From: Gonapodya prolifera JEL478
Taxonomy: Eukaryota > Monoblepharomycota > Monoblepharidomycetes > Monoblepharidales > Gonapodyaceae
Reading direction: 5' to 3'
Length of the DNA: 54,800 nucleotides
Assembly (NCBI GenBank): GCA_001574975.1
Contig: KQ965751.1
Coordinates: forward strand, 245,387 to 300,186
The notes below the pieces were generated by a model. That model saw only the letters and a list, made by a program, of their open reading frames with translations. It had not been told where the DNA came from and ran no database searches. Positions 11,262 to 22,500 of the stretch are shown here, one piece after another (position 1 is the stretch's first letter; the number at the start of each line of letters is the position of its first letter). A program made the translations under genes and the position numbers.

Positions 11262-14200
11262 CTACATCTGTCCAAGGTGTCCCCTCGCCACCACGTCTTC
11301 AACCACAGCCTCGGTATACAGCTGCGCAGCCTTGTTCAAATCCTGGTCCAGCTCTCCACGTCCGTCCTCGTACATCTTTCCAAGCAGGGTCTTTGATTCC
11401 GGCCACTCATCATCGGTCTCATATATTTCCGCTGCCTTGAGCTCGTCTTTCACCCATTCGCCCCAATCGCGCTCGTGAACAATGACAATAGTACAACGAA
11501 GTGCATTTTCGTAGTGCGCCGACTTTGCCATAAGATCCTCAGCTTCGCGGAAGTCAGGAGGTTCCACGTGTAGTCCACGGAGGTGGAAGTAATACGCAAG
11601 GTTAAAAGCACCGCAAGGGCATCCTTGTTCCGCTGCCGTGTGGAAGAGCTCCTTGGCCTTGAGAATATCCGGTTTCACGTCGCGTTCCCCGGTGATGTAC
11701 ATCATGCCGAGAATGTTCCGAGCGACATTATCGTCTTGATCTGCGGCTTTGTTGAGCCACATCAATGCCTCGCAAAGATCCTGCTCAACGCCTTTGCCCA
11801 TTTTGTAAGCTGAACAAAGACTCCTTTGTGCCGCGGCGTGCCCCTGTTCTGCGGCATGACGGATCCCCAACTGCTCATCTCTCATTGCCTTCGCCATTTT
11901 GGTAGCACCTGCGAGGGGCTTGGGCGCACCTCGCAGGTTGCTGAGTCCTATTCCGCTGAGGCCACCCTCCACACACCGACACGTCAACGAAATCACACGC
12001 AACCACCTCTCATAAGCGGATAAGACANAGCGTAAATTAGAATTTAGGCGATTTATAGACGACTTTGTATCTGTTACAANGGAAGCTCAGCTCTACCCAA
12101 AACTAGCTCTGCTTCGGAACCCCCCCGTCGTCACCCCCTGGTCACTCGGTGTGACTGCCCGTCTCGTACTCGTACCCCGTGTTTCACCCATACTCATTAC
12201 CTGCACGCCGCCTGCGTGCCCCCCGGCCTTCCCCGTAGACACTTCGCAGAACCCCCCCGCGACCGCCCCCCCCCGACACACCCACCAAGCAAACACTACG
12301 CCGCCTCAGCAGTTATGTATCAAACGCCATTTGGCTACATTTAAATATTATTGGATGCATTCGGTTGCATTCCCAACATTCAGAATGTCACCCCTGCATT
12401 CTGGATGTTGCCCCACATCCAAATGCATCTGAAGACATTTGGGTAGCACCCTGATTTTTACATGAATGTATTTGGCTGACATTCGGTTACATCTGGTTGC
12501 ACCCTAGCATCCAACTACATCCGACAACATTCCCGCCCAAAATGGGTTTTGTGATGCATTCTACCGGCAAGCTTGGTTCACGGCAGTGAAGACCAACTCC
12601 ACTCCGACACCAAACTGCAAGCTCATACTGCGCCTCGACATTTCCAAGCGTTGCAGCGCGCCGGAGCCAGCGTACAGCTGTCTCAAGATCCCAACAGGCG
12701 CACAGAGCGCGGGCATGTTCAGGCACAGCGTTGGGATCACTTAGAAATGAAGCATCGACGGCGCTGACCTTTAGATATCATCATTGGAAAGTGGAGGTCG
12801 AAGAGGGAGATCTTTCTGAGTAGGAACAATGCCATTTGTCCAGACACATCTTTTAGGATGTCCCCAATCAGCACAGTAACATCATGAAATTTTGGACGGT
12901 TTCCTGGATCATGTGACCCGCAAGCGTGCATCAAGTCAACCATTGCTGGCGGCATAGTGCAAGGTACTTCCGGCCTACTTCCTTGGAAAATTGCCGTGAG
13001 CTCGTCAAAATCACCAATTGGTGGTTGCAGTGTCCAAAGCTATATACAAAAAAGACGAATTCATATCATTTGAGGGTAAATTGGAGTTCCAGTCCCATTG
13101 AGGCACTCACAGTCCACATCAGCATCCCAAAAGCGTACACATCCCCTTCGCCTGTCAGTAAAATTTTCGCGGTGTTGTTTTCTTGGTCAGTGGTGACGGA
13201 ATGTTCCACAGCTCTTGTGCCATCTTCTCCATCCGCTCCGGTTGAAAGTTCCCCGTTCTGGTCCCCCTGATCTCCAGAATCAAAACTTTCTCCGTTTGTG
13301 CTTCCTGCATCGACTCTGACTGACAGTCCCCCATTCTGGTCACCCTCTTCGAAATCAAGATGATCTCCATTTGCGTCTCTCTCGGCAGCTGGAGATGGCT
13401 CCCTGGCACAGTCACAAAGGATGAGGTGCAGACGGAATCCATGTCTGAAACTTCGCCTCCCATTTCTAAACCCAGCACAGAACCGAGCTGCTAGGTGGAA
13501 GATAGCTGAGTGCATGCGCTGACAGAGTGTGCTTGTCCCAACCAGGGCAGAGTTCAAACTTTGTAAATCCCGCAAGGTCTGTGATGACACCATGGTTGGC
13601 ATCGCTGACAAACACATTTCTGGTTTGAGGTTGCCATGTAGAATGTAGGCGACGTTGTGAAGGTACGACATACCCCTGGCAATATCAAAGAGCTACGAGG
13701 GATGCAGTACTGGTTAGTCGATTGCGGCAAAATTAGAAACACTGACCACACTTACCAGGCCTAAAACCTCAACATGTAATTTATCTTCATCGTGAATGGA
13801 CTCAAGGTATGAAAGAACGTTTCCGCGCTCCATTATGGGAGTTATAGGTAAGGGCGATCATTGATGTCATTCCCCACTCCGCAGAGCGGCAGTACGAAAG
13901 GGGATGTCATCGATTACCAGGTCAGGGCTTTAGTGTCGAAAATCTGCGCAGACAGTGGTCGTCAAAAATTGCATACCACGAGCGAGAAAACAATTAATTC
14001 GGATCGCTGTATTCGCTCACCTGCCTGAAGTCTTGCTCATCAGGCGCTACGGAAGCTGGTGCCGATTGGAGAGTGGACCGAGATTCATCTCTGTCTTCAA
14101 GTTCGGCGGTCTCCGCCCATCCTTCTTCTGTCGGCTGCACAGTTGGTCGGTTTCTTCGTCTTGCCCATCGGCCTCTGGCGATGGATGCATCGATTCGGCA

Positions 14201-14519
14201 GATTGTGATGACTCCTCGTCCTCTCGAATGGCATCCACTGCGGCATGCGTCTCTGTGCCAGGTAGCATCACTCTTTTGAGAGCAACAGGTATTCCTCGCC
14301 AGGTTCCGCGAAACACCCCAGTTGCTCCGTCGACCATTGCACGTCTCGATCGCCCACCTCCCAGAACTCGGGGATGTGCGATTCTTGAATGCTTCTCCCC
14401 TGCATGGTTTGGAAGGGTGCCTTCTTTGAAGCCTTCTTCAGTCGCAAAAATTTCAACCATTCGCACCACATAAGTTCCAATCTCGTCTCACCACGTGGAA
14501 GGAAAACCAGACGCGGCAT
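11262..14519 (-). pseudogene. Protein kinase with Sel1 repeats, disrupted
   Basis: Reading leftwards, the kinase N-lobe is seen near 14290-14340 (GVFRGTWRGIPVALKRV, glycine-loop remnant and beta-3 Lys). The hinge follows at about 13830 (ERGNVLSYLESIHDED), then GMSYLHN and the catalytic-loop region HGNLKPE, subdomain IX (GDVYAFGMLMWTV) and XI (ACGSHDPGNRPKFHDV). Sel1 repeats follow in two blocks, about 12560-12730 and 11262-12000 (for example AAEQGHAAAQRSLCSAY). Such kinase plus Sel1 fusions are signalling proteins often amplified in early fungi. The HRD triad reads HGN and the DFG triad reads DLA, so catalysis is doubtful. One A is missing from KPEN at about 13613, which shifts the frame. A short-repeat insert of about 0.5 kb separates the two Sel1 blocks. 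Confidence 0.7.
12030..12560. repeat. Short-repeat insert splitting the Sel1 region
   Basis: Non-coding block lying between Sel1 repeats of the kinase gene. From about 12310 to 12545 it consists of many imperfect copies of a core like GCATTCGGTTGCATTC and its variants (ACATTTGG, ACATCCAA) in both orientations, spaced about 10-20 bp. The left part (12110-12300) has runs of seven to nine C. Two ambiguous N bases sit at about 12028 and 12080, near the left junction. No transposase, terminal repeat or target duplication is recognised. Confidence 0.55.
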
Positions 14520-15148
14520 TCCTTCTAGACCGCGAATGCCATCAAATAAAAAGAAAAACTCCTTCCTTCTGACAGTTCAACGTCCCGACGTCTTTGTCCC
14601 ACATCGAAGGTTGCAGACGACAAGCGCGCGACTGGACCTGCAAAAAAAGGAAGCAGATAGAGAGAAGTTGCGGACAATGGCTGGAGAAACTGGTCGTCTT
14701 AGAGAGGGCATTAACACAAGGAAACGACGAACCACACAAGCGAAAGGGCCGCGGGAATGATGGCGTGCAGACGGAAGAGTGCTGCAGTGATGAAGAGCGA
14801 GTGACACAAACCTCACAGAAACGGACTCGACAACTGCGTGTGTATTTGTGACTGCAGTACTCTCGCTCCAGCCTACAAAGTACAACTCCGAGCAATCGAG
14901 TACAAGGATAGTTCAGTTTCTCAGCGCACGGGGTTGGAGAGTGAGCGTGAGCAATGTGGTGCAGCTGGCGTCCTCCTGGTATTGTCCTCCTGGTAAAGGT
15001 CGGGAACGGGCACGCCAGACATTTGGACTCGTTTTCGTCCTTGGTAGGGATCGGATGATGGCTGAGCGCATGGCAACGAGAACATTTTCGAAAGGCACGC
15101 GCCCAGACGGACCTGTGTTGATTTTATTTGGCTCCTGCGCTTCAGTTC
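14520..15148. other. Intergenic, no convincing gene
   Basis: About 0.6 kb upstream of the kinase gene and downstream of the aminotransferase. Several overlapping frames of 60-120 codons exist, but none has a motif or splice support. It presumably contains the kinase promoter. Confidence 0.45.
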
Positions 15149-16599
15149 TTACACGGGGTAACCTCTCTGCAGATCCCTCACCACCTCGCTCAGCCGCCCG
15201 AGCGCATCTTCCAGCATCTCGGGCACAACACCGTGCGTGATTCGGAAGTGGCTCTCGGCACCAAAATGCGCCCCCGGGGCCACCAAAACGCTTGCCCGCT
15301 TTCGCACCTCATGACAAAACTCCTCGCTCGTGAGTTTGATGCCCTTGAACCGCACAAACCCCAACGCGGTCGCGTCTGGCGCTGACATCTCCAAAACGTC
15401 GCTGTGCTCCGTGACGAACTTTTCGAGCCGCTTGTATCCCTCACGCACAAGCTGGCGGTTCCGAGCAAAGAGGCGGGCTCGGGTGGCTGGGCGGACGGCG
15501 ATTGTGGCAAGGTGCATTGAGAGTATGCCAGTGGAGATGGTGAGGTACTCGTGGCGGCGCCAGAAGCTTTGGATCAGGTCGGGGTGTGCGCAGAGCCACC
15601 CAACTGGGTTTGATATCAGATCGACATCAACCACGGTGGTCTTGAAGAAAACTGCACAGCAACATACCACGAAGGCCGGGAAGACCAAACGCCTTGGAAA
15701 GGGAGCCCACGCACACTACCTTGTCGTACATGGACCAAAAGCTCGGTGTAACTTCATCTGAAGTGCGCTCGCTGCCACGATCTGCGACAATATGAACGTC
15801 CAGGCCTGGATGAGCGGGAGCGAGAAATGAGGGAGTGGGAGAAACGGCAGCTCACAAACTTCGTCAGAGAGGAGCCACGCTCCTGAACGCTTTGCAATTT
15901 CAACAACAGCCCGCATTTCGTCGGTGTTGAGGATGCGACCAAGCGGGTTGTTGGGGTTGTTCACCGCTACGACAGAAAAGCGAACGCCTATCGGGACTAA
16001 ATTAAGGTCCAAGGTCCAAGGTGCGCCTGCCGAAACTGGCTCCTTGAACCGCAGCTCGTGAATTTTCGCCCCAATATTCGTTGCGAGCCCCGAAATTTGC
16101 TGATACCCAGGACTCATCACGAGTACGTTGTCTCCTGGCTTCACGAGGCTCGCCACAGCGATGGCGTTTGCCTCGGCTGCCCCGACGGTGACCAGAACGG
16201 TTTCGGATTTCTGTGGGCCGGAAATGCCGACAAAATCGGCGATGGCATCTCGCAGCTCCGTCGTCCCACCAACAGCCCTTGAGCCAGGAGATTGATTGGG
16301 CTCGTTGGATATTAAATTTGTCCCAAAGAGACATTGAAGCGCGTCTCATGCTCACGGGTAGTGCAAATCGCAGTCCAACAGTGCGTCCACCCCCTCCTTG
16401 GAATCGACCAACTCGGACAGTTTTACCTTTCCATTTCGTGGATAGACGGTGGAGACACGCGGTTAGTAAGGAAAACCAGGAAGGAGGAGGAGAGAAACTC
16501 AACTGGATGGCAGCCGGAATCAGCGAGATTGACGTCCACCGTCGTTTCATAAAGCGACTGAAACTCTTCGAGTTTGAAACTAACGAACTCCTTCGCCAT
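15149..16599 (-). CDS. PLP-dependent aminotransferase, class I/II
   Basis: Fold-type I aminotransferase. It starts MAKEFVSFKLEEFQSLYET at 16599, typical of a fungal alliinase/capreomycidine-synthase-like subgroup that begins with a similar helix and NLADSG. Key motifs in order are TVGAAEANAIAVASL (cofactor phosphate region), SPGYQQISGLA, VNNPNNPLGR (substrate and PLP-ring Asn), SDEVYRGSE (with the conserved Asp and Tyr) and SLSKAFGLPGLRVGW, where the Lys forms the Schiff base. The C-terminal domain has FRITHG, holding the carboxylate-binding Arg. Introns at about 15850-15782 (T|GTGAGC...CGCAG) and 15681-15613 (G|GTATGT...CCCAG) restore YRGSE and RVGW in frame. At least two 5' introns lie between 16260 and 16500; their exact ends are not resolved. 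The substrate is unknown and the active site looks complete. Confidence 0.85.
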
Positions 16600-16910
16600 C
16601 GCACTGTTTCAAGCGAGGCTCGAGCAGGTTCGCGATGCTTTTCTTGGCCTTCCCCTTGGTGCGGACTACTGAAATAAACCGGTCCCACGGGGAAAATGTC
16701 CCGGCAAAAACTGGTTGACCCTCCGCCGCGGCAAACACAGGCGACGGCAAGGGCCGAACGTTGGAAATGATTCAAACGGTGCAGGGAGCGTTCGTGTTTT
16801 CGTTTTGGGACGTTGAGATGACGACAGCAGGTGGTGATGACAGTTTTGAAATATCACAAGTCAGAAAACTAGCAGCGGCACCTGCATACTGGATGCAGCG
16901 TGTATATGAA

Positions 16911-18760
16911 AAAGAAAATAGCCAGTAGTCTGGTTGGGCAAACACAACCAGAGCTCATCTGATTGGACCTGGTCCAGCACCTTGACTCCCTCAAGCACCA
17001 CCAACAGATGAAATCTGGGAAAGACACATCTCCCCACCTCTCTTATACGTCTGACTCCCATTCACCATCCTGCCTTGCTGGAACTCTGCTGTGGTTGTTG
17101 CCCCAAACTCACTGTCACCTTCCTGTTGTCCTGCTGCATGGGCAGAAGGAGGTTCTGTTGAAGCCAAATGGAGAAATTCTGTTGTGGTTGTATTTTCAGC
17201 AGCACAGTGGGGTGAGCAGCTGCAAAACATAATGCTAATCTGAGGGGTAATAATGACATGTAATGATAATAAATGCTGCATATATATTCTTCCTCCAGGA
17301 CAATGAGACAGTTGTAGCCATAAGCTACACATCCTTGAAAACTGTTCTTTGAGTGTGCTTGTTTTGTGAGGTCATTGCAGGAAAAGATACCATCTCTTTT
17401 GAACCAGACTTTGTACTAGGTTTTGCTCAACCACAAGTATGACTCCTTTTCTTTGTACTGTGCACTGATGACGGCCACTTTCCTGGATGGTATCACTCTC
17501 ACAGCAATGAAGTGTACAGGAAAATTTGAGTGTATAACTTTGGGTGTGTGCGGTTACTTTTCACTTAATGATGTGTGTATAGCAGATAACAATGCTTAGC
17601 CTATGAAGTAGGATAAGCATGACAAGATTGAGGGCATAAATTTGAGTTAAAGCAGCACCTTTGCCACTTGCATGGTTGCCCATTTACTAGTTTTTGCAGG
17701 AACAACATGCAGTTGTGGATCACAAAGTAATGGCAGTTGATGTCATAAGTTATCATTTGCAAGATCCAACTCTTGTATCTTGGGACCCACCAAGCATGGG
17801 TGAATCAGGGAATCCTAATTGCCATCTATTGAATGGTGTGCAAATGGGGCACAGTGTTTTTCTGGATGCATCACAACTCTTTTTGGCTTTATTTGGGTGG
17901 AGTGTCTGAGACTAAATTGATGCACTCAGTACAGCAAGCTGCTTTTTTCACAAGCAGAAGGATTGAATTTTTCATTGGAGATCATGACCACATTTTTTTC
18001 ACTGCTTTTCTAATCTTTCATAGTCCTGTGACATGAAATATTCCCAAGCACCATTCATTTACATCTCTGGAGGGTGTGATTTTAATTTCTGCTGGGTTTG
18101 TTGGATTCATTACAAAGATGTGCATATAATCTGGCCATTAATGTCTCTTTCACTGTTTCACTGGATAACAGTTGTGATATGTTTGACATATGAGAAATGT
18201 TGGTTGTGAGATCCACCCAGCATGGGGATTGGGGAAACACCCATCACTAGGAGTTGCCTAGCAAATTTGTGGTGAGATGTGGTACAGTGCTGTTTCTGTA
18301 TGCAAGTCAACTATTTTGGCTGTACATGGATGACAAGTCACCTTATGTGATTTTTCCACTCATACAGCAAGGTGTGTTATGCATGAAAGTGGGAGGATTC
18401 TGTTCTTTGCTTCCTGATGACATCATTACTACTTCCAACACCATCTTCCTCCTTGCCCCTCCCCATTCCAGAATGCATAATAAAACACACCTGCTTTTGC
18501 TGCAAATGCATGAGTATTAATTTGCCAGGAGTAGCACCTCTCTTGTTTTGTTTCATAACTGATATGTGTTTGCAGTTACCATTTCACCATGTGACAGGGT
18601 TAAAATGCATCTGAGTTAGTGGTTACAGGCTCAAGCTGATGGATATGGCTCAAAATTGCATACAAATGTTAAGGAATGTCATAGAAGTTGTACCTCTCAT
18701 GTTAGCTAATTTGAATCAAGGTGGACTATTGCTTTTGATTCATTCAGTATTTGACCCATT
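16911..18760. repeat. CpG-depleted non-coding block
   Basis: About 1.85 kb with no convincing gene and strikingly few CG dinucleotides. I count three, near 17048, 17472 and 17551, whereas both flanks are CpG-rich. TG and CA are abundant, so this is not simply A/T richness. The pattern fits long-term methylation and deamination of a silenced repeat. The sequence contains an internal diverged duplication (see the entry at 17738). No transposase or reverse-transcriptase motif is recognised. Confidence 0.6.
17738..18420. repeat. Diverged direct duplication, about 433 bp period
   Basis: Two related units are offset by about 430-433 bp. Matching landmarks include GACCCACCAAGCATGGG at about 17782 versus GATCCACCCAGCATGGGG at about 18211, and GGCACAGTGTTTTTCTGGAT at about 17848 versus GGTACAGTGCTGTTTCTGTA at about 18281. 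Both pairs are followed by TTTTGGCT and later by ACAGCAAG. Divergence is high, so the duplication is old. Coding potential is not evident. Confidence 0.55.
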
Positions 18761-19360
18761 AAGGTCGGTACGTCCGCGTCCTATCTTGTCCTTATGTTTG
18801 TCATTGTTTACGTAGAGTAAGGTAACTCGCTGAAAAGATCTCCAATGGTGAATGTAAGCTACGTTTTTGGCAAGTCAAGAAAAGAATACCCTTCTTTTTG
18901 GTGCCACAAAAACAACTCCTCGTCCTCCCAATACGCATCGTAATTCTAATCTTCTCAACGACTTGGCGCTTTGTCCAGTAATCAATTCTACACACACTTC
19001 CTTAAAATGAGCGTACATAGTATCGCAACCACATTCGCCCACTCGAGTAGGTCGCCGCTGCCGTGCATGTCCGGGAATATTTACCTGGACCTGCTCCCAC
19101 AAGCGGGAAAAATTGGACGGGGATTTTCGGTGAGTGGGGAGAGCTTGCACTCTTATGTGAATGAATTGGGCTCGGCAATTTTTGTGACGAGCCAAGACTT
19201 GTATACACGACGATGTGTATAAGCACACTCAGGCAACCGAAGGACTTCGCGCTCTGAAATACTGAAACTGAAGTGGATAGAGAGCTAGAGCGCCTTTGAC
19301 GTGTTTTGGGTGGCGGATGCTGGCGGGCAGAACTGCTCGATGCCCTTTTTGGGATGTTGA

Positions 19361-19435
19361 GACGACTGCAGGGTCGACGACTGCAGGGTCGACGACTGCA
19401 GGGTCGACGACTGCAGGGTCGACGACTGCAGGGTC
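19361..19435. repeat. Perfect 15-bp tandem repeat, five copies
   Basis: Five exact copies of GACGACTGCAGGGTC occupy this stretch, upstream of the GH20-like gene. The length is a multiple of three, and one minus-strand frame would read DPAVV repeated five times, but I do not see a supported gene around it. Confidence 0.9.
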
Positions 19436-19516
19436 CTTGGCGGTGGTCAGAGTTTGAGAGCATCTTGCTGTAGATACAAAGTGGAAATAATAATGGCACC
19501 TGTAAAGTAGTGCGGC

Positions 19517-22500
19517 GTGGATACGAGAAATAAGAGGGAAGTTCAGCCGAGTGGACTGATCGGGAAAACCCAAATAAGCGTGCGATCCAAGGTCCCTTTG
19601 TCCCACACCCACGAAAGTGCACAGCGAGGGGACACAGCACGAGAAAGAGACCGGAAGAGCAACGGACAGGACAGCGGACGTGTGAAGGCTAAGACGATGG
19701 GCGGACAGACGGAAGACGACGACGTGGAGAGGGCGACACGGGGAGACGAGAGAGGAGACGGGGGAGGGACACGAGGCAGAGAGGGCGAGTGGGCGGAGGG
19801 CGCGGGTGGGGCGACGACGGGGAGAGCAAGACTGCAGCAGAGGAGCGCGAGTGGCACAGACCTGGCAGACTTGGACTCGAGTGCCAGCGTGGTGTCGCAG
19901 TCGGACTACTCGGGGTGGTCGAGTGGAAGTGCAATCCAGCTGGTCAGCGCGCAGGGGTGGAGAGGAAGTGCGGGGAACGTGGCGATGCCGGCCACGTTGC
20001 AGGTGCCGGGGGCAGTGCAGGGCGGGTTGGACTCGTCGCAGTCGTCAGGGGGGGGGGGATGGTTGAGCTTGGCGGCGAGAGGGGGCAGCAGAGGTACGTT
20101 CAGTGTGATAGGGTGGAGGGTGGGGCGATGGTTGGCGTGTCCAGTCGACGAGGTGCCTGAACGGTGGATTGGTGGAGTTGTGTCCATGCTCACCCGACCG
20201 ACCGCCTTCCAACCCACATACTATCTGGATCCTCACCCATCAACCGGCTTTTTCCTATCAACGCAGCCCCAACATCCCCAACATCCCCCACACTCCCCAC
20301 GGCCTCCACCTCCCCACCCATACCAACTCCACAACCGCAACCCGCCTCACTCCGCCTCCGCACATTCCTCGCATCCTCACTCCACCGCTCACTCATCCCC
20401 TTTTCAAACTCTTCTTCCTCCTCCGTCACGTCCTCCTCGTCCTCCACACCGCCCGACCCTTCCAACCACCTTGCATACCCCCCGCGAATCACGCAGCGCA
20501 CCGGATCGTCATCTTCCTCTCTCTCACTCGCCCCACCCCCGAGAAGACTCTGGCACTCCTCCACATCATCATCCCAAGCCGGCGCCGGTGCCGGGGGTGG
20601 GGGTGGGGGTGCCGCGGCTGGGGGACACCCAATGTCCCCCACGTCCCCACACTCACACCTCTCCCCCCCGCCCGCACCGGACTCGTACACATCCACAGCC
20701 TCCGTAAGCGACGGCTCGTCCGAGTGGGGCCACGGAAACCCCAAATACCTCGCCAGCCCACCCCACCTAGGGCGCGCTGGCCACCTCACCTCATCCTCCA
20801 CCGCCCCCTCCCCCACGCTGCCATGGTACCGCCGCCTCCTCACCTCTACCTCAGTCGGCCCCGCCGTGGCCGTCGCATACGACCCCTCGGCCTCGATCCA
20901 CGCACAGGGTGACGCGGAAGTGCTGATCGTGCGCAAGTCCGAGCTGAGGAGGGTTAGGAGACGGTATGTCGCCCTGGCTGTCGTGGCGCTTGTGGCGGGG
21001 GCGGGATGTGTGGGGGTGGGAGTTTGGGGGGGGAGGATGAAGGGGGAGGTTGATGGTGAGTTTTGTTGTTAGGGGGTGGGTTCCCGGCCTGCACCTGACC
21101 ACATTCACACCCCACACCGACTCACACGAACCAGCACTGTACGCGCTCACAACCCTCCCACAACCGTTCCCGCCCATCCCCGGCACTAACCTTTCCCTCC
21201 TCGGCACCTCCTTACCTTCCTACATCCCCTTATTCCCTCTCCCCTCCTACCTCTCCTACACCCCCTACCCCCCACCCCTGCCCTTCTCCTCCACCTACAC
21301 CACCACCAACACATACCTCCCCCTCCTCATCTCCCCCGCCTTCTCCACAATCCCCAACCCGTCCACATCCCTCCGGCTCACGCGCCTCGCCGACCGCACC
21401 CCCGATTTCCTGTTTCGACCCGCGGGAGACGCAGCGACGCCGGCCGGCAACATGACACTGGCAGCCACATTCGCGTCGTTCGCGAGGGGGAACGGGTCCA
21501 AAGTCGTCACGGAGCTGTATGTGTACATAATAGGGGACGGCATGCTTTCCTCGCCCAACGCGACCACGACGACCATGCCGGGGTTCTCGGTGATACCGTA
21601 CCCCTCCCTTAAACTACAGCTCCTCTCGCAGGCGTACACCGACGCCGCGATCCCCTTGCACGCGCAGTCGGAGGCCTTTGCGCTCCGTGTACCTTCGGAC
21701 GGGTCTGCTGCCGTGCTGGTCGCCGAGAGCGCCGTCGGTGCCGTTCGGGGCGTGGACACGCTGTCGCAGCTTGTCCGAACCGCCGTGACAGGTGACGGCG
21801 GGACGCTTTCCCCCGCACCCCGCGTTCCCTTCCTGGACCCATCGGCCCGCGCTCCGCCACAGGCGTTTGCGGTGTTCGCGGCCCCCGTGGAGGTGTACGA
21901 CGCGCCGAGGTTTCGGTACAGAGGCGTGTTCGTGGACTGCGCGAGACGCTTCTTGCCCGTGGGTGATGTCACGCGTGGGGCCGGTGTGGCCGAGGGTGGG
22001 ACGTTGAGGAGTGTTGTGGACGGCGCGACGTGGGCGAGGTTAAATGTGGTCCGTATGGGTGTCGCCGGGGAGGTGAGTTGGTCTCTCGCGGTCTACGTCA
22101 GCCAATGCGTTCACGAAAAAATGCTGCATCGCCACCACTAGTACTTCCCACTCAACATCACGGACGCCCGCCTGCGCCCCCTTGCAGCGGGAGCGGCGTC
22201 GCCGCAGGAAGCGTACACGTCCGACGGCATCAAGGCCCTGGTCGAGTACGCCGCGGACAGGGGCGTGCGCGTTGTGCCGAGTGTCGAGATGCCTGGTGGC
22301 GTGGAGGGATGGGCGGCGGGATGGCCAGCGGGTGTTGTGCAATGCGAGGTGAGGACCAGCTCTGTGCTTTTCGTGTGCAATTTTGGTGCCCACGCTAACT
22401 ATCCTTGACGTTTTCAGGAGGGCACGACCCAACTTGACCTGCTGCACCCGAACCTCCCCACCATCCTGCGCGCACTCCTGGCTTTCTTCGCCGACGCCTA

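Noticed and set aside
12300-12545. CRISPR array
   Set aside because: Repeats are short, imperfect and in both orientations, spacers are irregular and the genome is eukaryotic.
16911-18760. RIP mutation as the cause of CpG loss
   Set aside because: RIP mainly turns CA into TA. Here CA and TG remain frequent and only CG is missing, which fits CpG deamination better.
19229-19612. Minus-strand frame encoding a five-fold DPAVV repeat
   Set aside because: The repeat arises from the 15-bp DNA array; the rest of the frame has no recognisable domain or splice support.
20041-20060. The G10 run as a frameshift error in the GH20-like gene
   Set aside because: With the intron at 20094-20266 the frame before and after the run is consistent through all six exons, so no correction is needed.
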